From Zhengitettix transpicula (lineage: Eukaryota; Arthropoda; Insecta; Orthoptera; Tetrigidae), in assembly GCA_037074705.1 (NCBI GenBank), contig CM073590.1:236208101-236272100 (forward strand): a DNA stretch of 64,000 bases. The letters run 5' to 3'. Below, piece by piece: positions 1 to 12,125 of this stretch (its first letter is position 1; every line of letters begins with the position of its first letter). The notes below the pieces were generated by a model. That model did no database searches and was not told the DNA's origin. It saw only the letters and a program-made list of their open reading frames with translations. A program made the translations under genes and the position numbers.

Positions 1-3000
1 GAGACTTTAAATTAATCAATAAAAAATATTCAGGGTAGCTACGAAACATAAAGTCAGTCATATTTAATGTCAAATCATCTAAAGCATGGCAAACGATCAG
101 ATTTGTGGGAATGAGTGAAAGGAAATTTATATATTTTTGTTGTTTTGATCCCGGTATGTCAGGATGATACAATGAATCACGCATGGTAATTGATAGGTTC
201 AAATTAAAGTATTTTAAATAATTATTTTCTCTACTGAGGATTGCGCAAAATATTTTAAATCCGAAATTTCATATCATAAGATGTGACTTTGCTGGCTGCA
301 TTCGCCATTAAGTCGACAAGGGGTGTTTAAAATCGATAGAAAATAAAATTTAGATTAATAGGTGTTTTACTGACTTTTTTGAAATATACAAATGAATAAA
401 CGAGTGAAATTCCACAGAAACATATATTAATAAAATAAATGTTAGCACAACGTGTCGTTATTCATTGGGAAAATTTACAACTGAACGCATAAAATAATTT
501 TATAAATATGAGTTTATAAAAATTTAGAGAGAAAAAGATGCTATCTCTTAAATTTTGAAGAAGCTTAAAAAAAAGGAAATAATACGACGCGATATTTGTT
601 TTAATGAGGTGTAATTCTTCATTTTATTAAAATTTATTTCCGATTATTTTGTTTGGTTTAATCATTTGTAAAATATTAGAGTACAGGTCTCTTTTCCTCA
701 CTCTTTGTTGTATTATCCAACAAGGAGGCTCCTTTGTAAGTTCCAATTCTCCTTAGGCTTTTTTTTATTACGCCGAATCTTTAAGGTGCATGGTTCAGAT
801 GAATGTAACTTCAGGGCCAATTGATTCAATTTTCCATTGGAATATCCAAGCAGTTTATAATTGTCACAGAGTCCCTACTTTTAATCTTGACTCTGTGGAG
901 GAATTTGGAACTTTGAATGTCTCGTTACAAATTTTTTTAAAGGGATTTACTTAAAAAAAATGCAACGAAATGAATTTTTCGTAAAACGAATTATTTACTT
1001 TATCAATTTGATAAAGTCAACCCAGTCCGATGAGTATCTGTCACCCCGTTACGTTCTCTTGTCGACTCTTTATTTTATTTTTCGCTGATTCTGTGTCAGA
1101 CAACAGAATCGTGGTAAGTGCACTAAAGGAGAAGCTTCTACGTCCCCATGTAGATTTATGAGCGTATGTGTCCCTTAGATAAGAGTTATACTGCGTAGTT
1201 GCCAAGATTAACTCTCTGAATTGATAATAAAAAAAAATTTTCCCCCTCAAATGCAAAGTTTGCGTTCAATGGATGTGTGTGGCACTGAATCAAAGGAACT
1301 TGTCATTCAACGATACTGTGACGAGAATTTAATTGATAACGTACGGTAAAACTCAGCTGCAATGATATCTCTGACTCACGAAGAAGCAAAGGGTTTAGAA
1401 GCTTCTGTGAGAAAACCTCATAAATTAAAGTCTCATAGATTTTATATGTTCAGGTAGAAATGTAATGAGATCGTATAAAAATAAAATAAAAGGGTAGGAA
1501 ATACAAGACTAATTTAAGATAATTATATGGATCTCTTTGATACTCTTTAATATTAGCATCGTCATTGTTCATTCTTAACATCGCGTACAGTTTGAAGCAC
1601 AAGAAACATAATAAGGGTACCTTTCCCATTATAAGATATGGATTTGGTGTTGCTTTACTGTTTTAAAAAATAATAATAATGGTATTGGTAACTTGAGTGT
1701 TTTGAAAAGCTTGTATCACGCTTTCTGGACATGATTTCAAAATAAAACCATTATATAATCAGTCCCCTTCTAAACGTTCTTGGAAGTTTTTAAGATGTGA
1801 ACTAAATTTTAGATAAATAAGTTGCCAAATAAAATACGAAAATAAGGGATAAATGAATAATTTAGAAGCGGGATAAGAAAGAAAATTGAGTACAAGTCCG
1901 GAGTGTGGAGGTTTTCTGATCCAATTAGTGAGAATGGTAACAGTGATATCGAGGAAAATAAGAGAAAGGTTCAATGAATTAATTGTACATTTGGGTGATA
2001 ATTATTGAGAGTTACAGAGACTATTACGCAAATTTGAGAGGACTGAGGAACCCAAAAAATTTAATATTTTCAACTCCTATTTATTAACATTTTAAATTAA
2101 ATAAGTTAAGAACAACTTACAGACCTTTACAAAATGATTTTTTGTGCTTTCACCAGATTGTTATGTTCCTACACTAACAATTTTTTGTCATATATGATTA
2201 AAAGAACGATAAAACCACATATTTACCAATCATAGGCATATTTTGAACTTAAACTTTTGAATTAAAATTAATTAAAACTACTAATTTAAACGAAAAGATT
2301 TATATATATATTTTAAAAATTAAAAATTATTATTTTAAAAGTTAAAAAATATTGGATTATAAATATTGATTAATTTTAAGGTCTGATTGTAAAAATTTAG
2401 TATGTTTAAATTTGTTTAAATCTGTAGAACTTCTTATCGATTACTTTGTAATAATTATTCTTAAAATATAGATTAATAGAACACAAATAAATTACAAAAT
2501 TTTAAAACCTAATGTTGTTACTATACTCTTTAGAAGAAAACCATTTATTTTGATTTAAATAATGTTTTAATTTTAGACGTAGAACGAAATATTTTTTCAA
2601 ACTTTAATTTATCAGAGCAACGTTAAATAAGCTATATTTGAAGAATTATACCTCTGAAAAAATCATACAGTTATTGAAACAGATGTATATTTTTATTTTG
2701 GAGTAATACCTTAGCGTTCCTACTTTTATCTATATCTGATATTGGAGAAAGAATAAAGGAAAAAACATAGAATTTAATAACAGATTAAAAGAAAGAACCA
2801 GCCGAATGACAAAAAGTTTGTGTTATAGATAAAATAAGTGCTAGTAATTAAATGTTCTTAGGCAAAGAAAAGAATGACGAGTCTTTGTTGATATGGTTAG
2901 ATACGCGAAATATGTTACTTTAATTTAAAAATACTATTTTCTTAAGTTAATTACCAACAATTCCTGGTTTTTATAAACAGAAATATGCGATTTTTCCGTT

Positions 3001-3622
3001 TCCGGACAGGAGCCCATTTATTTTCGAGCATCTTTAATATTTCCTGAGCTTCTACATTTTAACAAAAAAGTTTTCTGTAATAACGAAGTGATTTTTGTTT
3101 AGTAATACAAATAATTTGTGTAAATTTATGTACTTTTATGAATAATTATCGGAGTTTATAAGACCGCAAGACAATCGACACACTCCAATAAATATCCACA
3201 ACGCGTCATGCAAGGCAGCCTAAGGCCAAGGGGCACTCAGAGAGGCCGTTGAGTAAATGCAGTCTTTATAGCAAAATCGTAGTTTAACCCAAGATACTTT
3301 TGAAGTATACGGACGTCTGTAGAAGTGACTATTGGAATTAGTAGCGTACTAATTACTGAAAATAATGATAAACAAGTAATTGGTGTTGGTAGGAAGTAGG
3401 AAAGTCCGTACAGACGGTTCTGTGTGGCTAAAGTGGTTCAACTAGGGTCGTAGATGAATAACAGGGAACTGAAAAGCTTCCAGTCTCCCTTCTTCAAAAA
3501 AACTGTCATTTTTTCTGGTTATAATATTTTTTTCTTTAGCTAATCACAGTCGCGTATTTTTTCTACCATCATTTTTCTTTCTTTCTTGTAATTAATTTTC
3601 AATTAAAGCTATATAAATACAC
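1..3622. other. AT-rich stretch, no gene seen
   Basis: I see only short chance frames and A/T-rich simple sequence here. No frame shows coding-like base use, and no repeat family from the rest of the window is recognisable. Confidence 0.6.
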
Positions 3623-3711
3623 GAGAGAGAGAGACAGAGAGATAGGCAGACAGAGAAAGAGAGAGAGGGAGACAGAGAGACAGAGAGGGGGAGGGGGAGG
3701 GAGAGAGAGAA
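3623..3711. repeat. (GA)n-rich microsatellite
   Basis: An imperfect purine tract of GAGAGA, GACAGA and GGGGA runs. The flank from 3712 to about 4060 is richer in G+C than its surroundings but holds no convincing frame. Confidence 0.9.
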
Positions 3712-4352
3712 CAAAGTCGTGCAGAGCTGCGAGCGTGCTGCACCCTGGCGGACTTGTGCACAACTAGATATTACCAGCTGTGACATCTGGCGACTCAAGA
3801 CGACACTAACCTCGCCCAAAGCTTGCATAAGACTTTTCCCAAATTATTTTGTACTTTAAATAAACTCGCAAATATCAATAGAATCTCTGCATATGTGCGG
3901 ATCTGCGATCGCGCGCCACTGCCAGGTTTCTCTGCATTGCAGCTTTTCACGATGACGCCGTAAAATAAACATGAAAATATTCACCCAACCCTTCTGTTCC
4001 TTTTTGAAATCTCGAACGAACGACATAGCGAAACAAAAATGCGCTTGGCGGAAATTCCTTTGGCACACACTAAAAAAATGGAAACAATTGACACTAAAAA
4101 AACTTCGCGATTATGATTGAATTATATAAAAATTCAAGAAGATTTTTATTATAAAAATTTAAAAATCTTTCGCATTAAAAAATCCTGTAAAGATTCTGTA
4201 GAGTATTTTAATACAATTTATAATTCTCTATCAGTAGTAATATTTCAGGGGATGTTGACCTATTTTCGGCTATTAACGGTAAATTGCAGAAAATTCTGAT
4301 GATTTGGCAACTTTTCTGATAATCTTGAATTTTTAAAGGCATTTAAACGGAA

Positions 4353-4593
4353 ATTCTGTGACCTAAGAACAAACTCCACCTTATCGGAAGGACGTAGGAC
4401 AAATATCGAGAGCCGGACCAAGCTGATGCAGCCACCTTTACTGTTTCCTCTGAATCAAATTTAGGCGAATTATGCATAGTATCAGTAACTATGTCTACCT
4501 TGCTCTCCTTTGCGCATCCCCGATTTCCAACCTTACGAATGCTATTAAAGACGATTATCCACAGCGTGAATGAGTTGCCTGTTTCTATAAAAA
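4353..4593 (+). repeat. Ancient diverged PSR copy, 3' part
   Basis: The order of landmarks matches the 3' half of the PSR family found throughout the window: TATCGGAAGGACGTAGGAC (consensus CTATCGGAAGGGCGTGGGAC), CTGATGCAG, TTTAGGCGAA, CGCATCCCC, ATGCTATTAAAG and TGCCTGTTTCTATAAAAAG. Similarity is interrupted throughout, far lower than between the recent copies, so this is an old insertion. It sits just upstream of a second old copy in the same orientation. Confidence 0.65.
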
Positions 4594-4636
4594 GTGAGCG
4601 AACCACATGTAAGTCCTTCTTCTTCTTAAAATCGGA

Positions 4637-4998
4637 CTAACTAAATGAAGGTTCCCATTATCTGTGACCCCAAGGTCTGCTTTTTAGAGGGTGTACACTC
4701 CTGGGTCGCAGAGAAGTTCGCTGTTCCTGATGGAGAACTGCCTTCATATCTGGTCGAGGAATTGAGTTGTAAAATGCTGCGTCTTCACAGAAAACCACAA
4801 CCATCTCCAGTCATCTAGGACGTGAGGCAAGTATTGAGAGTCAGACCAACCTGACGAAAGTTTCTCTAGGATTTTTCTTGGATCATATTTAGGAAAATGG
4901 TGGGTAGGAAAGTTATAGGTTAAACTTTGTTCTCTCTCTATCTGCCCCTTCCTATGCTGTTATAGTGTCATTACACAATGATTATTACCCTTAAAAAA
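4637..4998 (+). repeat. Ancient diverged PSR copy, nearly full body
   Basis: Collinear with PSR from the internal GGTTCCCA segment to the A-rich tail. Landmarks in order are GGTTCCCAT, GGGTCGCAGAG, CTGGTCGAGG, AAATGCTGCGTC, AGGACGTGAGGCAAGTA, TCTCTAGGATTTTTC, GGTGGGTAGG, CCCCTTCCTATGCTGTTA, GATTATTACCCTT and AAAAAA. Many substitutions separate it from the recent copies. It shows that the family has existed far longer than the young, nearly identical insertions suggest. Confidence 0.65.
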
Positions 4999-6492
4999 TG
5001 GATATTAACCCACGTTAAAAAATAGTCAGTCGGTTCGTATTCAGTAGAACCTTGTGGTAACCGGTGTTTAGGGGCCCCACTACAGATCACGTGGAGCTTT
5101 TCATTGGTTCCATCCTTCAAGCAAGATATCCTTCATGTGGAAAGTGTTTTATTTTCTCTCAGTCTCCGGGGCCACTTTTTGAATTACTTTTGCTACTGTC
5201 GTCTTTGGAATACCTGAAGCATGTCTCTGCAAGTTGATCTGAAAAATCTTCATAGATATTGTACGTTTGAATGATGGGTAATGTTATGCAGGGCCAGAAG
5301 GATGATGGAAGTAATAGTCGTGAAAATTTACGACCGCAGCCCGTTGTCAAAATATTCCGTAACTGTCCCGACACGACACGGCCTTCTGGTTCTGGACGAT
5401 GTAAGTTCTTGGAAGGTCGTAGGAAAGTTCACAAAGTCCTGAGGCAAATGTGAGACTTGGTAACGTGGGTCTAACTCTCCGCTGAAGCTCTAAAGCGTTT
5501 CGGAATAATTTAGGCAATCGACGCGGATTGATTTATTATAATTTTTCCTTCTTTCTCAGTAACTAAAAAAAAATATTACGAAGATCGATTGAGTGGCCTT
5601 TACAACAAATTTAACTGCAAGGATTCACATCCTATTTAGACTGTTTATAAATAAATGTGTTCCTCGAGGTTGGTCTGATGCATATAAAATTACAACTTTT
5701 TTCGTTTAAGAGATAAAGTAGACACTAGAATATGGCGTCAGATTTCCCTTTACGTAAATTACTTTCAGTATATTTATTTAAAAAATCTCGAATTTAATGT
5801 AACCGAGGTTTCTGACAACTAGTAGAGACTGTAAACTTCAAAGATACAAAATTACTGTTTTTGTTGCAACAACGTGATTATTTTAAAATTTTTACCATTT
5901 ATGTAACGAATTTTTTTCTTCTTATCTATTTACTTTTTTTATTATGCTCAAATTTACGATTATTATTATAATTCTTCAGTTGAATATTTATTATTTTGTA
6001 GTTTATTTTATACGAATTTTTCACTCTGAGTTTCTTTATTTCTTATTAATATATATTTTATTCTAAATACATTAATGATGTTTTAACTGGTTCTATTTTC
6101 TCTGTTAATGCCGTAATGGAAATTTTAAAAAATAATTTTCAGAAATTCTTTCACTTTTGACTCGTAACGAATCTGAATGGTCAATATGGTGGTTCTCACC
6201 TGTAAACAATATAGAATAAGCGAAGCAAATAGAACAATATAATAACATTACCTTTAAATATAATATCTTTACATATCGTCCCTAATTTGAGATATTATCA
6301 TGTAGAACACTAGACGGAAAAATAAATGAGAAAATCATACCTTATTAATTAAAATTATAATCTTGAAATTTATTCAATAGTGTAGAATATTATGAAAAAT
6401 TTGATTGTATACACTTTCAATATTTTCAATTATTAGGTTCTAAATATTATTTAACATTATAATAATTAATTTGTGATAATTTTTAAGAAACA
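4999..6492. other. No gene seen; possible further PSR scrap near 5.4 kb
   Basis: Sequence at 5415-5520 (GTCCTGAGGCAAATGTGAGAC followed by AATAATTTAGGCAATC) is faintly similar to the old PSR copy at 4.8 kb but too weak to call. The rest is AT-rich. A 71-codon minus-strand frame at 5159-5374 matches no family I know. Confidence 0.4.
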
Positions 6493-7038
6493 TTTTTTTT
6501 AGGGCAACAGGCTACATGAGGGTAATCCACGTTGGGCATTTCCCTTTAATAGCATAGGAAGGGATTTGAAGGGGGGGGTGCGGATGGGTAGAGGAAGGTA
6601 GCCAAGGGTTAACTAGGGCCCCCGGGCTATGGTTTAAGGATCCTACCCAGCATTCGCCTAAGAGAAATGCAGGACAAACCCTAGAAAAACCTGCATCTGG
6701 TAGGTCGGGCATTGGGTACTTGACCCACGCCCTTCCGATAGCGGGAGAGGAGTTTGCTGTGGGGACGCAGCATTCCCTTCTCCGTGCCTCGACCAGTTTT
6801 GGAGGCAGCTGGCCGACTATTCTAATAGGAATAGCGGACAACTCTTACCCAAGGTCTGTGACCCCGGAACATACACCTCTCAGATCGGGCCGAGGTGCCT
6901 CGGCTTGTGGGAACCTTAGTTCAAAAACGGAGAAGAAAAGACATCTTCAAAGGTAACCCCTTCGTATCTTTCCTACAAGGATCTACCTGCGAGAGAATAT
7001 CCCTCGCAGGTACTGCCTGCGAGAGAATAGCCCTCGTA
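6493..7038 (-). repeat. PSR copy, near full length
   Basis: It lies on the minus strand: a T-run at 6493-6500 is the complement of the A-tail, followed by the complement of the TTGCCCTA end. The head at 6985-7038 carries two palindromic GCGAGGG/CTCTCGCAGG units. The body holds the conserved TAGGTCGGGCATTGGGTAC and GCTGTGGGGACGCAGCA blocks. Open frames here (for example 6512-6841 minus and 6720-6956 plus) recur in most other copies with shifts and stops, so I treat them as repeat-internal, not genes. Confidence 0.93.
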
Positions 7039-7043
7039 TGCCT

Positions 7044-7067
7044 TGGAGTTTGCTGTGGGGACGCAGC
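7044..7067 (-). repeat. Displaced internal PSR fragment
   Basis: The 24 bases reading GGAGTTTGCTGTGGGG and on to ACGCAGCA are an internal block of PSR that reappears just outside the head of the preceding copy. This implies a second truncated copy or a rearrangement at the insertion. Confidence 0.7.
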
Positions 7068-7149
7068 AAATATATCATACTATGTCACTTTTTTAACTGC
7101 AAGTGTACAATTATTCCTATAGAAAATTCTGTGTACAAATAATTCAAAG

Positions 7150-7599
7150 TCCCCCATCCTGCAGCATACACCACCAGAAAAAAGTCATTAATTTTAATAT
7201 TAAATCAGCAATTAAAATTTCTACTTCAAGGGGACTCGAAAATCAATTTGACAAATTTTGGAAACACTTTCCTTTCGAACTGGAAACAAATACTGTGAGG
7301 GTATGACACAACTAACACCCCAAGGAACCGGGGTGGAAATTTATAAACGATCTAAAACAGCTGATGTAGGCGTCAGCTAAAAAATATTATTCGTGTTCAA
7401 TGACATAGGGTTTACCCTGATGTTGATATGTAAAATTTCAACCCATTTCATCATGGGAGGGGACCACCCTTAGGAATAACGTGGGGGAATGTTACATAAA
7501 AATAACGGAAAAAAATCCGAGATTGGTGTCAAATCCACGGTTATGTATGTTGCTGAGTTTAATTGTAACATCCCGGGAAACGCCAGGCACCCAGATAAT
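7150..7599 (+). mobile_element. Decayed Helitron-like non-autonomous element
   Basis: Blocks are shared with the other Helitron-like copies: a CATACACCACCAGAAAAAAG leader, AACTGGAAACAAATACTGTGAGGG, repeated ATTTCAACCC and ACCCTTAGG segments, and TGTTGCTGAGTTTAATTG. The end, CCCGGGAAACGCCAGGCACCCAGATAA, is a mutated form of the hairpin-plus-CTAG terminus seen intact at 13,431-13,457. No Rep/helicase coding remains. Confidence 0.6.
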
Positions 7600-10500
7600 T
7601 AATGGAATAAAGAAGAACAACATATACTTACTCATATCTGTAACTTGTCAGAATTAACCTACTCGTAGCAGACGGCTAAATAAATACAATAAATAATCAT
7701 CTAGATGATAATTACTGCACGTTATGACAAAAATAAACATTTAAAAATAATATTTTATGTTTTTAATTGATCTGATCTGAAAATATTGTTTTAATTGGCT
7801 TTTCTTAAATGATACAGTTCCTGCAGGTGTAGAAATTTTTGAAGTAAATCACCCAATTACAATAATATTAATAAGAAAAGCATAAAATCGTGCACTGGAG
7901 CAGTTTTATAAATCCCTTAAGGGAATTATTATATCTTTAATGAAATAAAAATGTTTCTTTGCAGATATTTTTAGATTTTAAAGGGTAATATTTGCTATTA
8001 ATGCAAAAAAGGGAACTGATTAAATAATTTTAGGCCACTCGCCCCGTGCCATTATAAATAATGTAAGCCGGGAGTAATTGAAAGGCGTGGAATGTATTGT
8101 AAAACTAATTAGATTGCTATTAAAATGGTGAGTGAATTGTAGTAGAAAATATAATCATACAATATTTACGGCATTGCAGTGAAAAGAAATGCAGAGAAGT
8201 GAAGGACGCCATTTAATGGCTCAATTATTAGTAATTAAAAAGTTTTGCTGACATGGTGTAATGGTTTTTGTCTTATTTATTTTATGTTCATGTTGGTTTA
8301 TTGTGTGTATTAAACGTTGTCATCGGCCTTTTTCTCAATGAAATTAGATATTTATTTTCTCTACATCAATGTATGTTTCCACTAACACGTTCATACAAAT
8401 TTATGTTTTAATACTCTTTAAGTTTATAATTAAATTTAACGTAGACACATCTACACTTGTAGGTCAATATATTTTGTTTTATTGACAAGAAAGTCTCTCT
8501 CTCTCTGGTAGTCAGTGTTATACTGCGACTGAGGAGTTCTGGAGGAAGGACATGCACTGCTGAAGCTTAGTAGAAATGTGTTGCTAACACTCACGCTAGT
8601 TTCTGAGAAGTAACGACCCTGTTTACCGTGATTCATTGCCTAGTGACAAGTTTCCTTCGCACTTAGAGAATATGTGGTGGCCCTTGCTACAAGTTAACAC
8701 TGCAACGATTCAAATTAGAAGCAAACGAGAGCTGCGTTAACACTAGGGAGAAAGACACGGAGGCCCCTGCAATTACCTCGATAATTGTTCTAATAATAAA
8801 AGATAAAAGGGAAATTAGTAAAAGTTTGAACGTAAACAGAGAAAGGTTGTCGATGCTTTAATTTCTGTATTAATTATCAAAATTATATTTCAATTAATTA
8901 ACTTTTTGGAAGTGAAGAAAAAAAGGCGAGTTTCATCAGTTGTTTATTGTAACTTTTATATAAAAAAATATGAAAATCTTTATGTCAACATAATTATAGA
9001 TTTATATATTTTCTCAATGCAGTCACTAACTTTCTGAAGGGTTCAAAATATGCACCGAAACGTCGTCATTTAGAAACGGAATTTTTTGAATAAATTAATT
9101 GACCGTACTTTTTTAAATATTGTTTTATATATATACCTACTTTCATAGTTACCATTCTTGTAAACCAATGTGTTTTATTATGAGCTTGAGATTGGTAAAC
9201 TGATTAATTTAATAATAATAATAATAACAACAACAAAAGACTATACATGAAATGAAACAAATCAGTGGAAAAGTTTTGAAGAAGATACCAATGAATGCAA
9301 CATTCTACCAGAGTAATTAGTAAAACCGTAGAAAATCGACAAGATATAAATTACAGAAAATTATTCTGTATTCAGTTCGATAGAAAACACGAATACATCA
9401 TCTTGTAACGCAATTTAGAAGGATATTAACATTTAAAAAAAATTTTAGTATCTCATTAATCGTAGTTGGCCTTAATTTATATCAGTAAATTGTGTTTATA
9501 AAGTGTCTTTGGACATTTATTAGTAAGATTTAATTCCAATAATTGTTTAATTAAATACAGTTCATTACATTAAAATGCTGTAATGGGTTCCTTCATTTGA
9601 AAAAACAAAAAAAAATTAGAGAAACAAAATACGGAGGAACTTTATGGTCCTGTTGTTCTTTTAAAATAAAATTTAAAGTGTACTGTTTTGTGTCAAGATT
9701 CATCTTTCATATATAATTTTTTTTGGTTACAACGTTATGTTTTAAAAAAATTAATTTAAACGAAAATGAAACACTAAACTATTTCAGCGTCCTTTCGTGA
9801 TAATTTTTTCTCGTTCCGTAGAAGTTGGCACTGACCTACAATAGTTTAGGAACTGTGGAATCGATATATTAAGAAATGTATTAAAAAAAGCTGCTTCATA
9901 ATTTTGTTAAAGGTATGTTGATTTACAAAATATATTATTACATGTTGAGGTATTAAACGTTTCATTTTTTTCCAAGATTCATTAGATGTAATTAATGAGA
10001 TTATATTAAATAAGTATATTTTCTTTTAATTGGCTAATTTTTTATACTAATTTCAGGTAAATATCACTTACTTATTTGATACCTGTTCTAAATTATTTTC
10101 AGACTGTATTTAATTTTTCTCCAAATATATTAAGATCGTGAAGAAAACTATTTGGTATATTAATGTAGGGGATTTAATTACTTAATGTTGTCGTAAAGTT
10201 TTTTGTTTGTTATTTCATATATGTTAAACTTCTTGAATTTATGTTTATTAGGTAACAAATTTTTTTCCTGTCTTTATTGGATATTTTTTGTTATAAGAAG
10301 ATAAATATTAATTTCATATATTCTGCTAGAACTTAAAAATTTGTATTTAACGGTAATAAATTTCTATTGCATATATTAAAAGATCTTCTACTTCAGTACA
10401 ATCGTAAAGAAAAATTTTGTGTATTAATATCAGATAGAAATTTTTTATCTGTTGAGGTCCCAAAGTTGAAACGAAACGTATTTTATTATTATTATTTAAT

Positions 10501-10790
10501 GAGTTGCCATATTGGAATTTAATTGTAGAAATTAATTTTTTTCTCGCGTTTACTTGCTAACTTATTCATTTTAAGACTCTGTTCTTCATTTATGATGCTG
10601 CGTGAATGTTTCACCTCCTACCCCACACTTTTACTTCCGAAATGTAAAATTCAGGTTGGACGTAACAGATTTTCTTTAAAGACAGAAGCTACGCCTCAGA
10701 TCAACGTCTTCCCGAGATCTCATTTTCACAAGGGTGGAACATGGAAAGACGTAAACATAAATGAGAGTGTTTTAAAATATCAATGTATCT
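7600..10790. other. AT-rich stretch, no gene seen
   Basis: Mostly A/T-rich sequence with a short TAA run near 9210. Two CAACATG/GTTGAGG-containing patches (9943, 10451) resemble the PBS-like repeats near 30 and 43.5 kb. A hammerhead-like core at 9034-9067 is listed separately. Confidence 0.5.
9034..9067 (+). other. Hammerhead-ribozyme-like core
   Basis: CTGAAGG, then a short hairpin (GGT...ACC), then GAAAC-GTC-GTC. The hammerhead consensus is CTGANGA - stem II - GAAA - stem III - NUH. The GAAAC...GTC half is intact, with a possible two-base-pair stem III and a GTC cleavage triplet, but the CTGANGA box is damaged at its last position. Confidence 0.35.
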
Positions 10791-11333
10791 TGCGAGGGCT
10801 ATTCTCTCGCAGGCAGTACCTGCGAGGGATGTTCTCTCGCAGGCAGAACCTTTTAGGAGAGATACGAAGGGGCTATCTTTGGGTATGCCTTTCTTCTCCG
10901 TTTTTGAACTAAGGTTCCCACAAGCCGAGGCACCTCGGCCTGTTTTGAGAGGTGTATGTTCCGGGGTCACAGACCTTGGGCATACGGTAAGAGTTGTTCG
11001 CTATTCCCATTGGAATAGTCGGCCAGCTGCCTCCTAAACTGGTCGAGGCACGGAGAAGGGAATGCTGCGTCCCCACAGCAAACTCCTCTCCCGCTATCGG
11101 AAGGGCGTAGGACAAGTACCCAATGCCCAACCTACCCGATGCAGGTTTTTCTAGGGTTTTCAATGCATTTCTTTAGGCGAATGCCGGGTAGGATCCTTAA
11201 AATATAGCGCGGGGGCCCTAGTTAACCCTTGGCTACCTTCCTCTACCCTTCCGCATCCCCCCTTTCAAATCCCTTCCTATGCTATTAAAGGGGAGTTGCC
11301 CAAGGTGGATTACCCTCAAGTAGCCTGTTGCCC

Positions 11334-11337
<4 letters not shown>
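10791..11337 (+). repeat. PSR copy, full length with double head
   Basis: It begins with two tandem 30-base units, TGCGAGGGCTATTCTCTCGC and TGCGAGGGATGTTCTCTCGC, each a hairpin. It runs through the conserved body and ends TTGCCCTAAA, directly abutting a (TA)n tract that may be an expanded tail or the target. The head closely matches that of the copy at 6.5-7.0 kb. The 60-110 codon frames inside recur in the other copies and are not genes. Confidence 0.94.

Positions 11338-11380
<43 letters not shown>
11338..11380. repeat. (TA)n microsatellite
   Basis: About 21 TA units immediately after the 3' end of a PSR copy. Confidence 0.95.
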
Positions 11381-11382
<2 letters not shown>

Positions 11383-11463
11383 ATGTATGTTAATTGATTT
11401 AGTCGGCATTTCCATGGCATAGATGATAATTTTGGGAAGAGAAATGTGAGAATACAGGGAAAG

Positions 11464-11615
11464 AAGAGAAGGATGTGACAGGTCAAAGACGACGATATAG
11501 CAAGAATTGTTAAATGAGGAATAAAAAATGGGGAACAAAGAAGGTATAGCAAAGGGAATTAAGACAACTAACCTTTCGGGTAGTCATGTCTTTGACCTGT
11601 CACATCAGGTTTCTC
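11464..11615. repeat. Inverted-repeat (foldback) element
   Basis: GATGTGACAGGTCAAAGAC at 11472-11490 is the exact reverse complement of 11588-11606 (19 of 19), with about 97 bases between. Similarity continues outward as GAAGAGAA/TTCTCTTC after a short offset. The minus strand of the right arm reads CTGATGTGACAGG...CCCGAAAGG, a pattern like the hammerhead-like foldbacks elsewhere. No transposase coding. Confidence 0.75.
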
Positions 11616-11699
11616 TTCACAAAATTACTATTTAGGCAACGGAAAATTCGACAACTTTACACACTGTTGCCACAAAATTTATATTATAAATATATATAT

Positions 11700-12125
11700 T
11701 GTTTTTATCGCACGCGTCTCTGCGTCTAGAGTTTCACTCATAGAAACTTGACGGCGTTGTCTTCACGAGGTTGTACACGACGCAGGATAATCGCTTTACA
11801 CGAAACTTTAGACCGTTTTCCTGTCCGACCGGGTGCGGTGATTCCCGCGCCGGTTTGAGGTGGCGTTGATGCGAGTCGTAATTGCCGACATTGCGTCTGA
11901 CGGACATCGATCGGCGCGACCTCCTCATGTTTTATTAAGCGGAATTGGCGGAAAGCGGCACTGGATAACTTTCGCCATGGCACAATGCAGCGGTTAGCGG
12001 CCCCCGTCACGTCCACCGTTTAGAAACAACTAAGGCGTCTTATCCCTTGTAACAGGTGGCGACGACTTCTTAACAAACGTGCCGCAAGACAACACACGCT
12101 TAGAAGACAATAGGCGGGACAATTT
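11700..12125. other. CpG-rich block, function unknown
   Basis: This stretch is much richer in G+C and CpG than its flanks. Overlapping minus-strand frames run through it (11738-12016, 92 codons; 11734-11928, 64 codons). Neither matches a protein family I recognise, and no clear splice sites bracket it. It could be a degraded transposon, a non-coding exon or a regulatory CpG patch. Confidence 0.35.

Noticed and set aside
6493..7038. PSR as a DNA transposon with terminal inverted repeats
   Set aside because: The two ends are unrelated, copies are 5'-truncated with the 3' end kept, and A-runs follow the 3' end.
10051..10066. Plus-strand TACTAATTTCAG|GTAAAT as a second recursive splice site
   Set aside because: The pyrimidine tract is weak and the donor is only GTAAAT; expected by chance in AT-rich DNA.
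10592..11163. Overlapping 84-106 codon frames on both strands at this PSR copy
   Set aside because: Equivalent frames occur in nearly every PSR copy on both strands without a consistently conserved start or length, so they reflect low stop density of a GC-rich repeat.
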